A stretch of DNA of 64,000 bases from Mesorhizobium sp. (GTDB lineage: Bacteria > Pseudomonadota > Alphaproteobacteria > Rhizobiales > Rhizobiaceae): the NCBI GenBank assembly GCA_027492275.1, contig JAPUFC010000093.1, positions 77,220 to 141,219 of the forward strand. Reading direction: 5' to 3'. Within the stretch, counting starts at the first letter, position 1. Each line of letters begins with the position of its first letter. Below the pieces are notes generated by a model, which worked only from the letters and a program-made list of their open reading frames with translations, ran no database searches and was not told the DNA's origin. Of this stretch, positions 10,523-18,973 are shown piece by piece. The position numbers and the translations under genes are program-made.

Positions 10523-11379
10523 ATATGGGCTCCTTCCGAGCCCTTGGCCAGGCCGGTGGGCCGCCACAGCAGGATGGCGATCATCAGGCCGAACACATAG
10601 GCGTCGTTCCAGCCGGAGCTGACATAGCCGGCCGCCAGGCTTTCCGCGACGCCGAGCCCGATGCCGGCGATGGCCGCGCCGCTGACGCTGCCCAGGCCTC
10701 CGATCAGCGCCACGGCGAAGCCGCGCAGCAGGTAGGAATCGCCGACATGCGGGGAGATCGAGCCGGCCGACAGCACCAGCCAGCCGGCGACGCCGCACAG
10801 CACCGAGCCGGCGACGAAGGCCGAGGTGATGACGCGCCTGACGGGGATGCCCATCAGCGCCGCCGCGCCCTGGTCGTCGGAGACGGCCCGCAGCGCCTTG
10901 CCGTATTTGGTGTGCATCAGGACGACGTAGCAGAGGCCCAACACCGCCACCGCGATGGCGATGTTCAGCACGGTCTGCTTGATGACGATGAAGGCGCCGA
11001 GGTCCCAGGCGCCCTGCAGCGGCGGCAGAACATACTGCGTGTTCGCCGTCCAGAACACCACCGCGAGCCCCTGGAAGACGAGGATCAGACCGAGCGAGAC
11101 GATGAAGCCCGTCAGCGGCGTCTTCAGGGTGAAGCGGAAGACGAAGCGTTCCGTCAGGATGCCGACGACCGCCATGACGATCGCCGCGGCGGCGAAGCCC
11201 AGCGTGTAGCTGCCCGTCAGCCTCTGCACCTCCCAGGTCGTGAACGCGCCGAACATCACCAGCTCGCCGACGGCGAAGTGGATGATGCGCGACAGGCCGT
11301 AGACCAGCGTGATGCCGACGGCGATCAGCGCGTAGATCGAGCCGATCGCCAGTCCGTTGTAGGCTTGCTGGAGCAGCAT
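10519..11379 (-). CDS. Branched-chain amino acid-type ABC transporter permease, LivH-like (transporter 1)
   Basis: A 286-residue polytopic permease of the LivH family. The N-terminus M-L-L-Q-Q-A-Y-N-G-L-A-I-G-S-I-Y-A-L is diagnostic. The conserved loop near residue 130-165 (Y-G-K-A-L-R-A-V-S-D-D) and the late G-G-L-G-S-V-S-G-A are present. It lies 24 bases downstream of the binding-protein gene and overlaps livM by 4 bases. It forms the heterodimeric membrane channel of transporter 1. Confidence 0.93.
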   Translation of the reverse strand: MLLQQAYNGLAIGSIYALIAVGITLVYGLSRIIHFAVGELVMFGAFTTWEVQRLTGSYTLGFAAAAIVMAVVGILTERFVFRFTLKTPLTGFIVSLGLILVFQGLAVVFWTANTQYVLPPLQGAWDLGAFIVIKQTVLNIAIAVAVLGLCYVVLMHTKYGKALRAVSDDQGAAALMGIPVRRVITSAFVAGSVLCGVAGWLVLSAGSISPHVGDSYLLRGFAVALIGGLGSVSGAAIAGIGLGVAESLAAGYVSSGWNDAYVFGLMIAILLWRPTGLAKGSEGAHI

Positions 11380-11403
11380 TGACGGGCCTTGTTCAGGATC
11401 TGC

Positions 11404-12579
11404 TTACTTGCAGGGGCTCGGGAAGACGCGCGAGTCGATCTGCCCGTCCTTGACGAAGATCAGGCCGCCGTCCGACTGCGCGGTGCGCATCTCGGCCTGG
11501 TAGCAGATCTTGCCGATCACGCCGTCATAGGTGATCTCGTGCAGGGCCTTGCCGATCGCCGCCGTGTCGTCGACCGTGCCGGCCTTCTTCATGGCTTCCA
11601 CCAGCATCGGCACGAAGTCGTAGGAGAAGAACGAGAAGGTCGCGTGGCCGCCCGCCACCGCCGGCTCGAAGGCCAGCAGCCGGTCGCGGAAGGACTTCAC
11701 CTTCTCGTTCGGCGGGAACTCGAAGGAGGGGCTGGAGAAGGACGAATAGAACGGGATCGGGATCGGCTTGCCGATCGCGTCCGACACGGCCGCCTTCGGG
11801 TTGATGGCGCGGCCGCCGAAGGTGGGCGCCGCCTGCAGGTCGAGCGCGGCGCGCAGCACCTCGCTCACGCGCGCCTGCGGGAAGAAGTAGTAGACCATGT
11901 CCGCGCCCTCGCTCTTGGCGCGGCTGACATAGCTGGTCAGGTCCGTGGCGTTGGTCGGGAACAGGATCGGCACGATCTCGATGCCCTCGGCCTTGGCGTC
12001 GGCGATGAGCGAAGGCGTGGTCGACTTGGTCGTCTCGTCGTCCTGGCTGATCAGCGCGACCTTCTTGGCCCCGAGCTCCTTCATGCCGGCGATGTCGAAG
12101 ATGGTGATCGCCGTCACCGGGTTCTGCGTGCCGAACAGCAGCGGCTTGCCGGCGTCGTTCAACAGCCCGCGCGACTGCCACAGCGAGGCGGCGGAGAACT
12201 GGATGACGTCCGCCGGCACGGTGATCTCGGCGGTCTGGATCGCCATGCCGCTCTGCGTCGGGCCGAAGACGAATTTTATGTTCTCGTCCTCCACCAGCTT
12301 GGTCACGCCGGCGATGGCGCTGGCCGGCTCGCTCTGGTTGTCGGTTTCGACCAGCTCGAGCTTGTAGGTCGTGTCGCCGACGGTGAAGCCGCCGGCATCG
12401 TTGATTTCCTTCACGGCCATGCGCACGGCCGCCGCCGGCGGCACGCCCACCGGCTGGAACTGGCCGCTGAGCGACTCGTTCATGCCGATCCGCACCACGC
12501 CGTCCTTCGCCAGCGCCGTCGTCGACAGCGAAGCGCTCGCCAGCGCCGCCAGCGCGAGGCGCACCAGAACCTGTTTCAT
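11404..12579 (-). CDS. Periplasmic substrate-binding protein of ABC transporter 1 (LivJ/K type)
   Basis: A 391-residue type-1 periplasmic binding protein. Residues 1-24 are a Sec signal peptide (K-Q-V-L-V-R-L then an Ala/Leu core, cleavage after T-A-L-A). The mature start reads K-D-G-V-V-R-I-G-M-N-E-S-L-S-G, the usual first strand of Peripla_BP_6 domains. It is the first gene of SBP-livH-livM-livG-livF-SnoaL. Its ligand sets the specificity of the import system; in an island of hydrophobic-compound catabolism an organic acid is more likely than an amino acid (inference). A paired operator and a promoter lie 45-95 bases upstream. Confidence 0.92.
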   Translation of the reverse strand: MKQVLVRLALAALASASLSTTALAKDGVVRIGMNESLSGQFQPVGVPPAAAVRMAVKEINDAGGFTVGDTTYKLELVETDNQSEPASAIAGVTKLVEDENIKFVFGPTQSGMAIQTAEITVPADVIQFSAASLWQSRGLLNDAGKPLLFGTQNPVTAITIFDIAGMKELGAKKVALISQDDETTKSTTPSLIADAKAEGIEIVPILFPTNATDLTSYVSRAKSEGADMVYYFFPQARVSEVLRAALDLQAAPTFGGRAINPKAAVSDAIGKPIPIPFYSSFSSPSFEFPPNEKVKSFRDRLLAFEPAVAGGHATFSFFSYDFVPMLVEAMKKAGTVDDTAAIGKALHEITYDGVIGKICYQAEMRTAQSDGGLIFVKDGQIDSRVFPSPCK

Positions 12580-12623
12580 GCCTTCCTCCCTGAACCGGGA
12601 ACGGCGGAGCCGGCCCGAACTCT

Positions 12624-12658
12624 GTTCTCCATACAGAATTATATTCTCATAAGATAAA
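12624..12658. promoter_or_regulatory. Paired island operator before transporter 1
   Basis: GTTCT-CCATAC-AGAAT (12624-12639) and ATTCT-CATAAG-ATAAA (12643-12658), separated by 3 bp. The first copy is strong and the second has a degenerate right half. The pair begins 45 bases upstream of the binding-protein start. On the minus strand it reads T-T-A-T-G-A-G-A-A-T-A-T and closely resembles the plus-strand pair before the GMC gene at 16503-16537. Confidence 0.65.
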
Positions 12659-12674
12659 ATGCGCCTGCAATCAA
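12646..12674 (-). promoter_or_regulatory. Candidate sigma70-type promoter of transporter 1 operon
   Basis: On the minus strand TTGATT (12669-12674), 17 bases, then TATGAG (12646-12651). The -10 lies inside the left operator copy, and the predicted start point would fall inside the other copy, about 60 bases before the ATG. A protein bound to the pair would block this promoter, which fits a repressor. This is pattern matching only; TATAAT at 12638-12643 is an alternative -10 without a good -35. Confidence 0.4.
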
Positions 12675-12739
12675 CCTGAAAGGCCGCGTAGCGGCATGCG
12701 TGTATTCGAAGGCGACGCCGTCCGGCCCGTATGCCGGCC

Positions 12740-13555
12740 CTACTGGCCTACTTGCCAGGCGGCGGCGGAAATGCCGCCGTCGATCGGCAGCAGCGAGCCG
12801 GTCATGAAGCCGCTCTCCCGATGGCTCGCCAGATACACGGCGAGCGCGGCGATCTCCTCCGGCCGCCCGTGGCGGTGCAGCGGGTAGCGCTTCTCCGTCG
12901 CCGCGATGCCGGCCGCGATGTCGTTCGGGTCCACTTCGCCGCGGTTCATGTAGTGGTTGATGACCAGCGGCGTCGGCACCGTGCCGGGACAGATCGCGTT
13001 GGCGCGGATGTTGTAGGGCGCGAAATCCACCGCCATCGACTTGGTCAGCGTCGCCACCCCGCCCTTGGCGGCGATGTAGGCGGCGTTGGACGGCGAGGCG
13101 ACCAGCGAGCCGACGCTGGCGATGTTGATGATCGAGCCCGATCTGCGCTCCACCATGTGCGGCAGCACCGCCTTGCACATCAGCCACAGCCCGGTCAGGT
13201 TGATGCCGATGATGAGATTCCACGTCGCGAGATCGGTGTTCATGGCCGTGCCGTTGCGCACGATGCCGGCGCAGTTGGCGATCGCGTCGATCGCGCCGTA
13301 ACGATCCAGCGCCGCCTTCACGCAGGCTTCGGCCGACGCTTCCTCCGCCACGTCGACGGCCACGGCGAAGGCATCGCCGCCCGCGTCGCGGATCCCGGCG
13401 GCGGTCGCTTCGGCGTTTTCGAGGTTGATGTCGGCGCAGACCGTGCGCGCGCCTTCCGCGCCGAAGGCCAGCGCCGTCGCCTTGCCGATGCCCGAGCCGG
13501 CCCCGGTGACGATCGCCGCCGAGCCGGAAAGCCTTCCTTGGCCGCCGCCGCTCAT
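12740..13555 (-). CDS. SDR-family NAD(P)-dependent oxidoreductase
   Basis: A 271-residue classical SDR. It has T-G-A-G-S-G-I-G near residue 17, I-A-N-C-A-G in place of the usual N-N-A-G, N-I-A-S-V-G-S, and the Y-I-A-A-K-G active site. Its start codon overlaps the BVMO stop as ATGA, so it is translationally coupled to the monooxygenase. In known BVMO operons such a dehydrogenase makes the ketone that the BVMO attacks (for example cyclohexanol dehydrogenase beside cyclohexanone monooxygenase). That role is inferred here. Confidence 0.92.
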   Translation of the reverse strand: MSGGGQGRLSGSAAIVTGAGSGIGKATALAFGAEGARTVCADINLENAEATAAGIRDAGGDAFAVAVDVAEEASAEACVKAALDRYGAIDAIANCAGIVRNGTAMNTDLATWNLIIGINLTGLWLMCKAVLPHMVERRSGSIINIASVGSLVASPSNAAYIAAKGGVATLTKSMAVDFAPYNIRANAICPGTVPTPLVINHYMNRGEVDPNDIAAGIAATEKRYPLHRHGRPEEIAALAVYLASHRESGFMTGSLLPIDGGISAAAWQVGQ

Positions 13556-15222
13556 GCGCGTTTCCTGTCCATGGAAGCGCCGGTCGCCGGCGCGGAGGAG
13601 AGGACGAAGCCCTCATAGCCCTTGGCCGCCACCTCGTCGCATTTTTGCCGGTAGACGCTGGTGCCGCCGATATAGGGCAGGAAGACGCGCGGCTTGCCCG
13701 GCACGTTGGCGCCGAGATACCAGGAGTTCGCCTTCATCTGCAGCGTGGCGGCGGCAAGAGCGCGGCAATGCTCCACCCAGGCGGCCTCCGCCTCGCGCGT
13801 CGGCTCGATGCGGTCCTTGCCGTGCGCGCGCATGTAGTCGAAAAGGTCGGCCAGCCATTCGACATGCTGTTCTATCGACACCACCACGTTGCTGAGCACG
13901 GAGGGGCTGCCCGGACCGGTGATCATGAAGAAATTGGGGAATCCCGTCGTCATGATGCCGAGATAGTTGGTCGGGCCGGCATCCCATTTGTCGGCGAGCC
14001 GCGCGCCCTTCGCGCCGGTCAGGTCGAGCCGCGTCAGCGCCCCCGTCATGGCGTCGTAGCCGGTGGCGAAGATGATGGCGTCGACCTCGTATTCGCCGTC
14101 CGCGGTGCGGATGCCGGTCTCGGTGATCGCCTCGATCGGCGCCGCCCTCACGTCGACCAGCGTGACGTTGTCGCGGTTGTAGGTCGCGTAATAGTCGGTG
14201 TCGACGCAGATGCGCTTGGTGCCGATCGGGTAGTCCCAGGGGATGAGCTTCTCCGCCAGGACCGGATCCTTGACCGTCTCGCGGATTTTCTGCCGCACGA
14301 AATCGGCGGCCAGCCGGTTGGCGTTCTCGTCGACACCGAGGTCGCTGAACGCGTAGAGGAAGTTGGACCCGCCCGTCGCCCAGCGCTTCTCGAATTCTTG
14401 CCGGAGGGCGTCCGGCGCCGTCTCGACGGCCTTGCCGATGGCGGGCTCGGGAATCCAGCCGGTGCGGGCGACATGGCGCGCGAAGTGCCGCTTCTCGGGA
14501 TAGGCCGACTTCCATGCCAGGATTTCGTCCCGGCCGAGCGGCCGGTTCTGCGCCGGCACCGAGAAGGTCGGCGTGCGCTGGAAGACATGCAGGTGCCTGG
14601 CCTCCCGCGCCACCATCGGGATCGTCTGGATGGCGGAGGAGCCGGTGCCGATCACGCCGACGCGCTTGCCGGCGAAACTGACGGGCTCATGCGGCCAGCG
14701 GCCGGTGTGATAGGTCTCGCCGCGAAAACGCTCGAGGCCGGGGAAGTCCGGCACCCGCGAAGCCGACAGGCACCCCGTCGCCATGACGAGATGGCGTGCG
14801 GAGACGGTTTCGCCGCTGCTCGTCTCGACCAGCCAGCGGCCGGCCTCGTCGTCGAAGCGCGCCCCGGTGACCGCGGTGTCGAAGGTGATGCCGCCGCGCA
14901 GATCGTAGCGGTCGGCGACGTGATTCAGATAGGCCAGGATTTCCGGCTGCGTCGCGTATTTCTCGGTCCAGTTCCACTCCTGCTGCAGATCGTCGTCGAA
15001 GGAGTAGGAATATTCGAGGCTGGCGACGTCGCAGCGCGCGCCGGGATAGCGGTTCCAGTACCAGGTGCCGCCGACATCGCCGCCGGTTTCGAACACCCGC
15101 GTCGAGAAGCCGAGCTTGCGCATCCTGTGGAGCATGTATAGGCCGGAGAAGCCGGCGCCGACGATGACCACGTCGACATGCGTCTCGGCCCGGTCGGCCG
15201 TGCTGGCGGGCAGGTTGGACAT
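13552..15222 (-). CDS. Type I Baeyer-Villiger-type flavin monooxygenase
   Basis: A 556-residue FAD/NADPH monooxygenase. The first Rossmann motif G-A-G-F-S-G is at 22-27 and the second G-T-G-S-S-A at 192-197. Between them is the type I BVMO fingerprint F-R-G-E-T-Y-H-T-G-R-W-P at 166-177, an exact fit to FxGxxxHxxxWP. The family inserts one oxygen from O2 beside a ketone carbonyl to give an ester or lactone. The frame runs open far upstream, but ATG 15222 starts a normal N-terminus with V-D-V-V-I-V-G-A-G. It is followed by the coupled SDR and preceded by an orphan NitT/TauT-like binding protein. The substrate is unknown; cyclic or steroid-like ketones are plausible. Confidence 0.93.
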   Translation of the reverse strand: MSNLPASTADRAETHVDVVIVGAGFSGLYMLHRMRKLGFSTRVFETGGDVGGTWYWNRYPGARCDVASLEYSYSFDDDLQQEWNWTEKYATQPEILAYLNHVADRYDLRGGITFDTAVTGARFDDEAGRWLVETSSGETVSARHLVMATGCLSASRVPDFPGLERFRGETYHTGRWPHEPVSFAGKRVGVIGTGSSAIQTIPMVAREARHLHVFQRTPTFSVPAQNRPLGRDEILAWKSAYPEKRHFARHVARTGWIPEPAIGKAVETAPDALRQEFEKRWATGGSNFLYAFSDLGVDENANRLAADFVRQKIRETVKDPVLAEKLIPWDYPIGTKRICVDTDYYATYNRDNVTLVDVRAAPIEAITETGIRTADGEYEVDAIIFATGYDAMTGALTRLDLTGAKGARLADKWDAGPTNYLGIMTTGFPNFFMITGPGSPSVLSNVVVSIEQHVEWLADLFDYMRAHGKDRIEPTREAEAAWVEHCRALAAATLQMKANSWYLGANVPGKPRVFLPYIGGTSVYRQKCDEVAAKGYEGFVLSSAPATGASMDRKRA

Positions 15223-15295
15223 TCCCGAAAACCTCGCTGTCGGTTCAGTGCGCCGTCCGGCCGGGGTCGCGGGCGATGGACGCCTTCGCCCCGGC

Positions 15296-15319
15296 ATCGG
15301 GATCGGGATCGGGATCGGA
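15296..15319. repeat. Short tandem hexanucleotide repeat
   Basis: ATCGGG is repeated three times from 15296 to 15313 and followed by ATCGGA. It lies in the 101-base gap between the BVMO start (15222) and the stop of the binding-protein gene (15324). It does not look like a terminator. It could vary in copy number by slippage and alter the spacing between the two genes, but no function is evident. Confidence 0.6.
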
Positions 15320-15323
15320 GGGT

Positions 15324-16343
15324 CTATTTGGCCTGGGCGACCGGCAGGACCACGGCATCCCACCGCACCCGGCCATAATCCTTGCCCGGCGCGCTCGCTT
15401 CCTGGAGCGTGATGAGCGCGTTCCAGTCCTTCTCCGTCACGTCGGCGTTCGGGCGTAGCACGGCCACGCCGGTCTTCACCGCGTCGTCCCAGTTGGCCTG
15501 GGGCAGGTCGGGGTAGTATTTCGCCTTGATCGCCGCCGACAGCGTGCCGTCGTCGGCCTTCAGCGCCGCGGCCGCCTCGACCAGCGCGGCGCGAAGCTTG
15601 TCGATCGCCTCCGGCTTGGCCGCGATCCATTTCTCGTTCGCATAGACGGTGACGAGCGGCATGCCCGCATAGTCCGGCAGGTCGCCCCTCGGCACGCTGA
15701 GCCAGCGCACCGCCTCGCCGCTCTGGTCGAGGTCGGAGAAGGCGCCCGAGCCCCACAGGACGGCCTCGAACGTGCCGTTGCGCAATCCTTCCTTCATCGC
15801 GACCTGGTCGACGAGGGCCCGGAATCGCACGTCCGACATGCTCATCCCCGCATTGTGCAGCACGTCGTTGAGAATGACGTAATAGGCCGTTCCGGGCGGT
15901 GCGGTGATCATGTCGAGGCCCTTCAGGCCCTTGATCCGGTCGAGCGGCGCGGCGCTCGCGGCGACGCCCGTCTTGGCTGCGGCGGCCTTGGAGAGATACA
16001 TCTCGATGACCGGGCCCTGCAGCATCGCGATCACCTTCAGCGCCGCGCCCTCCGCGACGGCCGCCGTCCCGGCGGTCGTGCCGATCGAGCAGGCGTCGAC
16101 GGCGTCCGACAGCATGGCGGCGACGCAGTTCGCCGCGCTTCCGCGCATGTCGACGAGGTCGAGCTTGATTCCATGCTTCTCGAAGATGTCCGGCTTGACC
16201 TGCGACAGGTAGAGCGGCAGCCCGGTGTTGAAATGCGCGGAATAGCCGACCCGAACGGTTTCCTGCGCCTCGGCCCGGCCAAGCGCGCCGGCGGCCGACG
16301 CCGCGACAGCGACCGCGAGGACCGCGGCTTTGATCCTGTTCAT
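15324..16343 (-). CDS. NitT/TauT-family ABC substrate-binding protein (orphan)
   Basis: A 339-residue periplasmic protein of the SsuA/TauA/THI5-like (NMT1) fold. Residues 1-26 are a Sec signal peptide ending A-E-A, and the mature part starts Q-E-T-V-R-V-G-Y-S-A-H-F-N-T. Family landmarks are the L-Y-L-S-Q strand, C-S-I-G-T-T-A-G and the gate region G-S-G-A-F-S-D-L. Such proteins deliver sulfonates, nitrate, aromatic acids and similar ligands to a cognate permease and ATPase. Here no TauB/TauC-like gene is nearby; the gene is followed by the BVMO and SDR. ATG 16343 has a GGAGGAAACG ribosome-binding site. It may share a permease encoded elsewhere or act as a sensor. Confidence 0.88.
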   Translation of the reverse strand: MNRIKAAVLAVAVAASAAGALGRAEAQETVRVGYSAHFNTGLPLYLSQVKPDIFEKHGIKLDLVDMRGSAANCVAAMLSDAVDACSIGTTAGTAAVAEGAALKVIAMLQGPVIEMYLSKAAAAKTGVAASAAPLDRIKGLKGLDMITAPPGTAYYVILNDVLHNAGMSMSDVRFRALVDQVAMKEGLRNGTFEAVLWGSGAFSDLDQSGEAVRWLSVPRGDLPDYAGMPLVTVYANEKWIAAKPEAIDKLRAALVEAAAALKADDGTLSAAIKAKYYPDLPQANWDDAVKTGVAVLRPNADVTEKDWNALITLQEASAPGKDYGRVRWDAVVLPVAQAK

Positions 16344-16425
16344 CGTTTCCTCCCTGTTCGCCCGCACCTCTCCCGCGGACATCCGGCCGGACTGTAGCAA
16401 GCGGTTTCGCGATCGGCAACGAAAT

Positions 16426-16460
16426 ATTCGCAATGAAGAATACCATTCGCTATGGAGAGA
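16426..16460. promoter_or_regulatory. Paired island operator before the orphan binding protein - BVMO unit
   Basis: ATTCG-CAATGA-AGAAT (16426-16441) and ATTCG-CTATGG-AGAGA (16445-16460), with a 3-bp linker. The pair lies 83 bases upstream of the binding-protein start. It is one of two pairs in the 233-base divergent region, with first bases 77 apart, so each direction appears to have its own pair. Confidence 0.65.
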
Positions 16461-16486
16461 AATTCGCCGGCAGACCGCCTCTCATA

Positions 16487-16515
16487 TTGCGCGCCCGCGC
16501 CCCGCTGATTATGAG
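16487..16515 (+). promoter_or_regulatory. Candidate promoter of the GMC oxidoreductase gene
   Basis: TTGCGC (16487-16492), a 17-base spacer, then TATGAG (16510-16515). The -10 hexamer and its position inside the first operator copy are the same as at the transporter 1 promoter (12646-12674). That agreement between two independent sites is the main reason to list it. The transcription start would fall near 16522, inside the second operator copy. Confidence 0.45.
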
Positions 16516-16537
16516 AATATCATTCTTCATGCAGAAT
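16503..16537. promoter_or_regulatory. Paired island operator before the GMC oxidoreductase
   Basis: CGCTG-ATTATG-AGAAT (16503-16518) and ATTCT-TCATGC-AGAAT (16522-16537), separated by 3 bp. The second copy has perfect half-sites; only the right half of the first is conserved. The pair ends 39 bases before the GMC start codon and overlaps the candidate -10 and start point. Confidence 0.68.
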
Positions 16538-16576
16538 TATCCTCTGCCTGAAACGCCGCATGCTCAGGGAGGTGTC

Positions 16577-18280
16577 ATGCAGCTCGATCACATCGTCGTC
16601 GGCGGCGGCACGGCCGGCTCGGTCCTGGCCCACCGGCTCTCGGCCGATCCGTTGCGCAAGGTGCTGCTGGTGGAGGCCGGCCGCGACCTGCGGCCCGGGC
16701 AGGTGCCCGGCGACATTCGCGATTCCTATCCGGGCGTCGCCTACATCAACCCGGCCTACCTGTGGAAAGGCTTGACCGTCCGCTCCATCGGCGGCGGCCA
16801 CAACGCGGGCTCGCCCGGCGCGGCGGTCGAGCGCGCCTACCAGCAGGCGCGCATCCTCGGCGGCGGCTCCGCCATCAACGGCCAGATGGCGAACTGGGGC
16901 GTGCCCTCCGACTATGACGAGTGGGAACGGCTCGGCGCGTCCGGCTGGCGCTGGGAGACGGTCGCGCCCTATTTCCGCAAGGTCGAGCGCGACCTGGATT
17001 TCGACACCCGCAATCACGGCCATGACGGCCGGATCGCCATCCGGCGCATCTTCCCGCAGCACTGGAGCGGGCACGCGAAGGCGGCGGCGAAAGCCTTCGA
17101 AAGCGCCGGCTACGCCTATCTGCCCGACCAGAACGGCGATTTCGGCGACGGCTATTTCGCGCTCGCCCATTCCAACGAGAACGAGGAGCGCGTCTCGGCC
17201 GCCACCACCTATCTCGACGCGGTGACGCGGCGGCGGCCGAACCTCTCGATCCTCACCGACGCGGAGGTCTGCGGCCTCACCTTCGACGGGCTGCGCTGCA
17301 CCGGCGTGCGTCTCGTCTCCAACGGCGAGGAGCGCGTCGTCGCCGCAAATGAGGTCATTCTGTGCGCCGGCGCGCTCGCCTCGCCGGCCATCCTGATGCG
17401 CGCCGGCATCGGGCCCGCGCCGCATCTCATCGAGACCGGTGTCGACGTGCTGGCGCACAGCCCCGGCGTCGGCCAGCACCTCATGGACCATCCGCAGGTC
17501 GGCATGGGCGCCTTCCTGAAGCGCGGCGCGCGCATGAACGGCCACACCGGTCGCCACATCCTGATGGGCCTGCGCTATTCCTCCGGCGCGGAAGGCGCGC
17601 CGCAGGGCGACATGTTCGTCGGCTGCATCGACCGCACCGCCTGGCACGCCGTCGGACGGCAGCTCGGCGCGCTGGTCGTGTGGATCAACAAGACCTTTTC
17701 GCACGATGGCGAGGTGCGGCTCCGGTCGAAGGACTGGCGCGTGCCGCCCTCCGTCAATTTCCGCCTGCTCTCCGACGAACGCGACATGCGGCGCCTGATC
17801 GACGGCCTGCGCCTGATCGGCCGCTTCCACCTGACCGAGGCGATGCGCGAGGTCGCCGAGCTGCCGTTCCCCGCCTGCTACACCGACCGCGCCAAGCAGG
17901 TCGGCCTCGTCAGCGCCAGGAACCGCCTGCTCACCGGGCTGATGGCGAGGCTGCTCGACGGTCCGGCCGCGCTGCGCCGTGCGCTGATGCGCCGCTTCGT
18001 CATGTCGGCGCACGATTTCGCCGCCGTCATGGGCGACGACGACGCGGCCCGCGCCTTCATCCACGAGGCGGTGGCCGGCATCTTCCACGCCTCCTGCACC
18101 TGCCGCATGGGGGCGGAGGGCGATTCCATGGCGGTGACGGACGAACAGGGCCGCGTGCGCGGCGTGTCGGGCCTGCGCGTCGCCGACGCGTCCGTCTTCC
18201 CCTCGGTGCCCAGCGCCAACACCAACATCCCCACCTTCATGGCGGCGGAGAAAATAGCCGACGCGATCCTCGCCGGATAG
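16577..18280 (+). CDS. GMC-family FAD-dependent oxidoreductase
   Basis: A 567-residue glucose-methanol-choline oxidoreductase. The FAD Rossmann motif V-G-G-G-T-A-G-S begins near residue 8. The GMC signature I-L-G-G-G-S-A-I-N-G lies near residue 96. The C-terminal catalytic pair is His504 (F-H-A-S-C-T-C-R-M-G) and Asn548 (S-A-N-T-N-I-P). These enzymes oxidise alcohols to aldehydes or ketones and pass electrons to a quinone or O2. ATG 16577 follows AGGGAGG. It is transcribed alone, divergent from the binding-protein/BVMO unit, and stops 3 bases before a convergent glycosyltransferase gene. Substrate unknown; a secondary or allylic alcohol intermediate is likely in context. Confidence 0.92.
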   Translation: MQLDHIVVGGGTAGSVLAHRLSADPLRKVLLVEAGRDLRPGQVPGDIRDSYPGVAYINPAYLWKGLTVRSIGGGHNAGSPGAAVERAYQQARILGGGSAINGQMANWGVPSDYDEWERLGASGWRWETVAPYFRKVERDLDFDTRNHGHDGRIAIRRIFPQHWSGHAKAAAKAFESAGYAYLPDQNGDFGDGYFALAHSNENEERVSAATTYLDAVTRRRPNLSILTDAEVCGLTFDGLRCTGVRLVSNGEERVVAANEVILCAGALASPAILMRAGIGPAPHLIETGVDVLAHSPGVGQHLMDHPQVGMGAFLKRGARMNGHTGRHILMGLRYSSGAEGAPQGDMFVGCIDRTAWHAVGRQLGALVVWINKTFSHDGEVRLRSKDWRVPPSVNFRLLSDERDMRRLIDGLRLIGRFHLTEAMREVAELPFPACYTDRAKQVGLVSARNRLLTGLMARLLDGPAALRRALMRRFVMSAHDFAAVMGDDDAARAFIHEAVAGIFHASCTCRMGAEGDSMAVTDEQGRVRGVSGLRVADASVFPSVPSANTNIPTFMAAEKIADAILAG

Positions 18281-18283
18281 GAA

Positions 18284-18973
18284 CTACCGCGCCAGCATCC
18301 GGTCGCGTTCGGCGCGCCATTCGTCGCCGTAGTCGACATCCTGCCAATTGTCGAACCACGGGCCGCCGCGCGTGTAGTGCACCGCTTTCGGCAGGCCCGA
18401 TTGCGGCTTGTCGTACCAGCCTTCGAGGAAATTCCAGCTATAGTCGATCTCGCCGATCTCGCTGTCGTCCGCCCATTGCATCCTGTGCAGGTAGGCACCG
18501 CTTTCACGGTTCACCACCTCGGGCGTCAGCCGCCTGGTCGAGGGATGCGCGCAGTTGAACCACATGAAGGACGACCAGTTCTTGCGCGGATAGCTGGTCT
18601 GAACCTGGCCGTCCATCTTCACCGATTCCTTCGGCGTATAGTCGTGGTGGACGCAGTACACGGCCTTGGTGGGGTCGTTGAAGGCGGCCAGTTCCGCCAC
18701 GTCGCCGAGGAACAGGAAGTCGCAATCGGCGAACAGCGCCCAGCCTTCGAACCCGGCCAGATAAGGCGTGAGGAAGCGCGAATAGGTAAACTGCGTGCTG
18801 GCGAGCGGATCGACCTCGCGCGTGTAGAGCCCCTGCGCGACCAGGTCCGGCAGCCGGATCGGCCGCACGTCGACGGGCGCCGAGGCGCGCTGCTCGATCG
18901 AGTATCTGGCGACGTCGTAGGCGATCGTCTCGCGCTCGTCCCAGCCGATGAAGATTCTGATCGGCGTCTTCAT
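18284..18973 (-). CDS. Glycosyltransferase-like protein (GT-A fold, GT8-like)
   Basis: A 229-residue protein starting I-R-I-F-I-G-W-D-E-R-E. It has L-F-A-D-C-D-F-L-F-L-G-D near residue 90, where the D-x-D acts as the metal and nucleotide-sugar ligand of GT-A enzymes. A C-terminal H-Y-T-R-G-G-P-W-F-D block is typical of alphaproteobacterial glycosyltransferase-like proteins. No membrane segment is seen, so it is cytoplasmic. It overlaps the upstream GT-B-like gene as ATGA and is therefore its translational partner. The acceptor could be a surface polysaccharide. The island operator is absent here, so the pair seems unrelated to the catabolic regulon. Confidence 0.8.
   Translation of the reverse strand: MKTPIRIFIGWDERETIAYDVARYSIEQRASAPVDVRPIRLPDLVAQGLYTREVDPLASTQFTYSRFLTPYLAGFEGWALFADCDFLFLGDVAELAAFNDPTKAVYCVHHDYTPKESVKMDGQVQTSYPRKNWSSFMWFNCAHPSTRRLTPEVVNRESGAYLHRMQWADDSEIGEIDYSWNFLEGWYDKPQSGLPKAVHYTRGGPWFDNWQDVDYGDEWRAERDRMLAR

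Noticed and set aside
15296..15319. ATCGGG tandem repeat as a phase-variation switch for the BVMO
   Set aside because: Fewer than four units, period divisible by three, and located upstream of the ribosome-binding site; no evidence for a switch.
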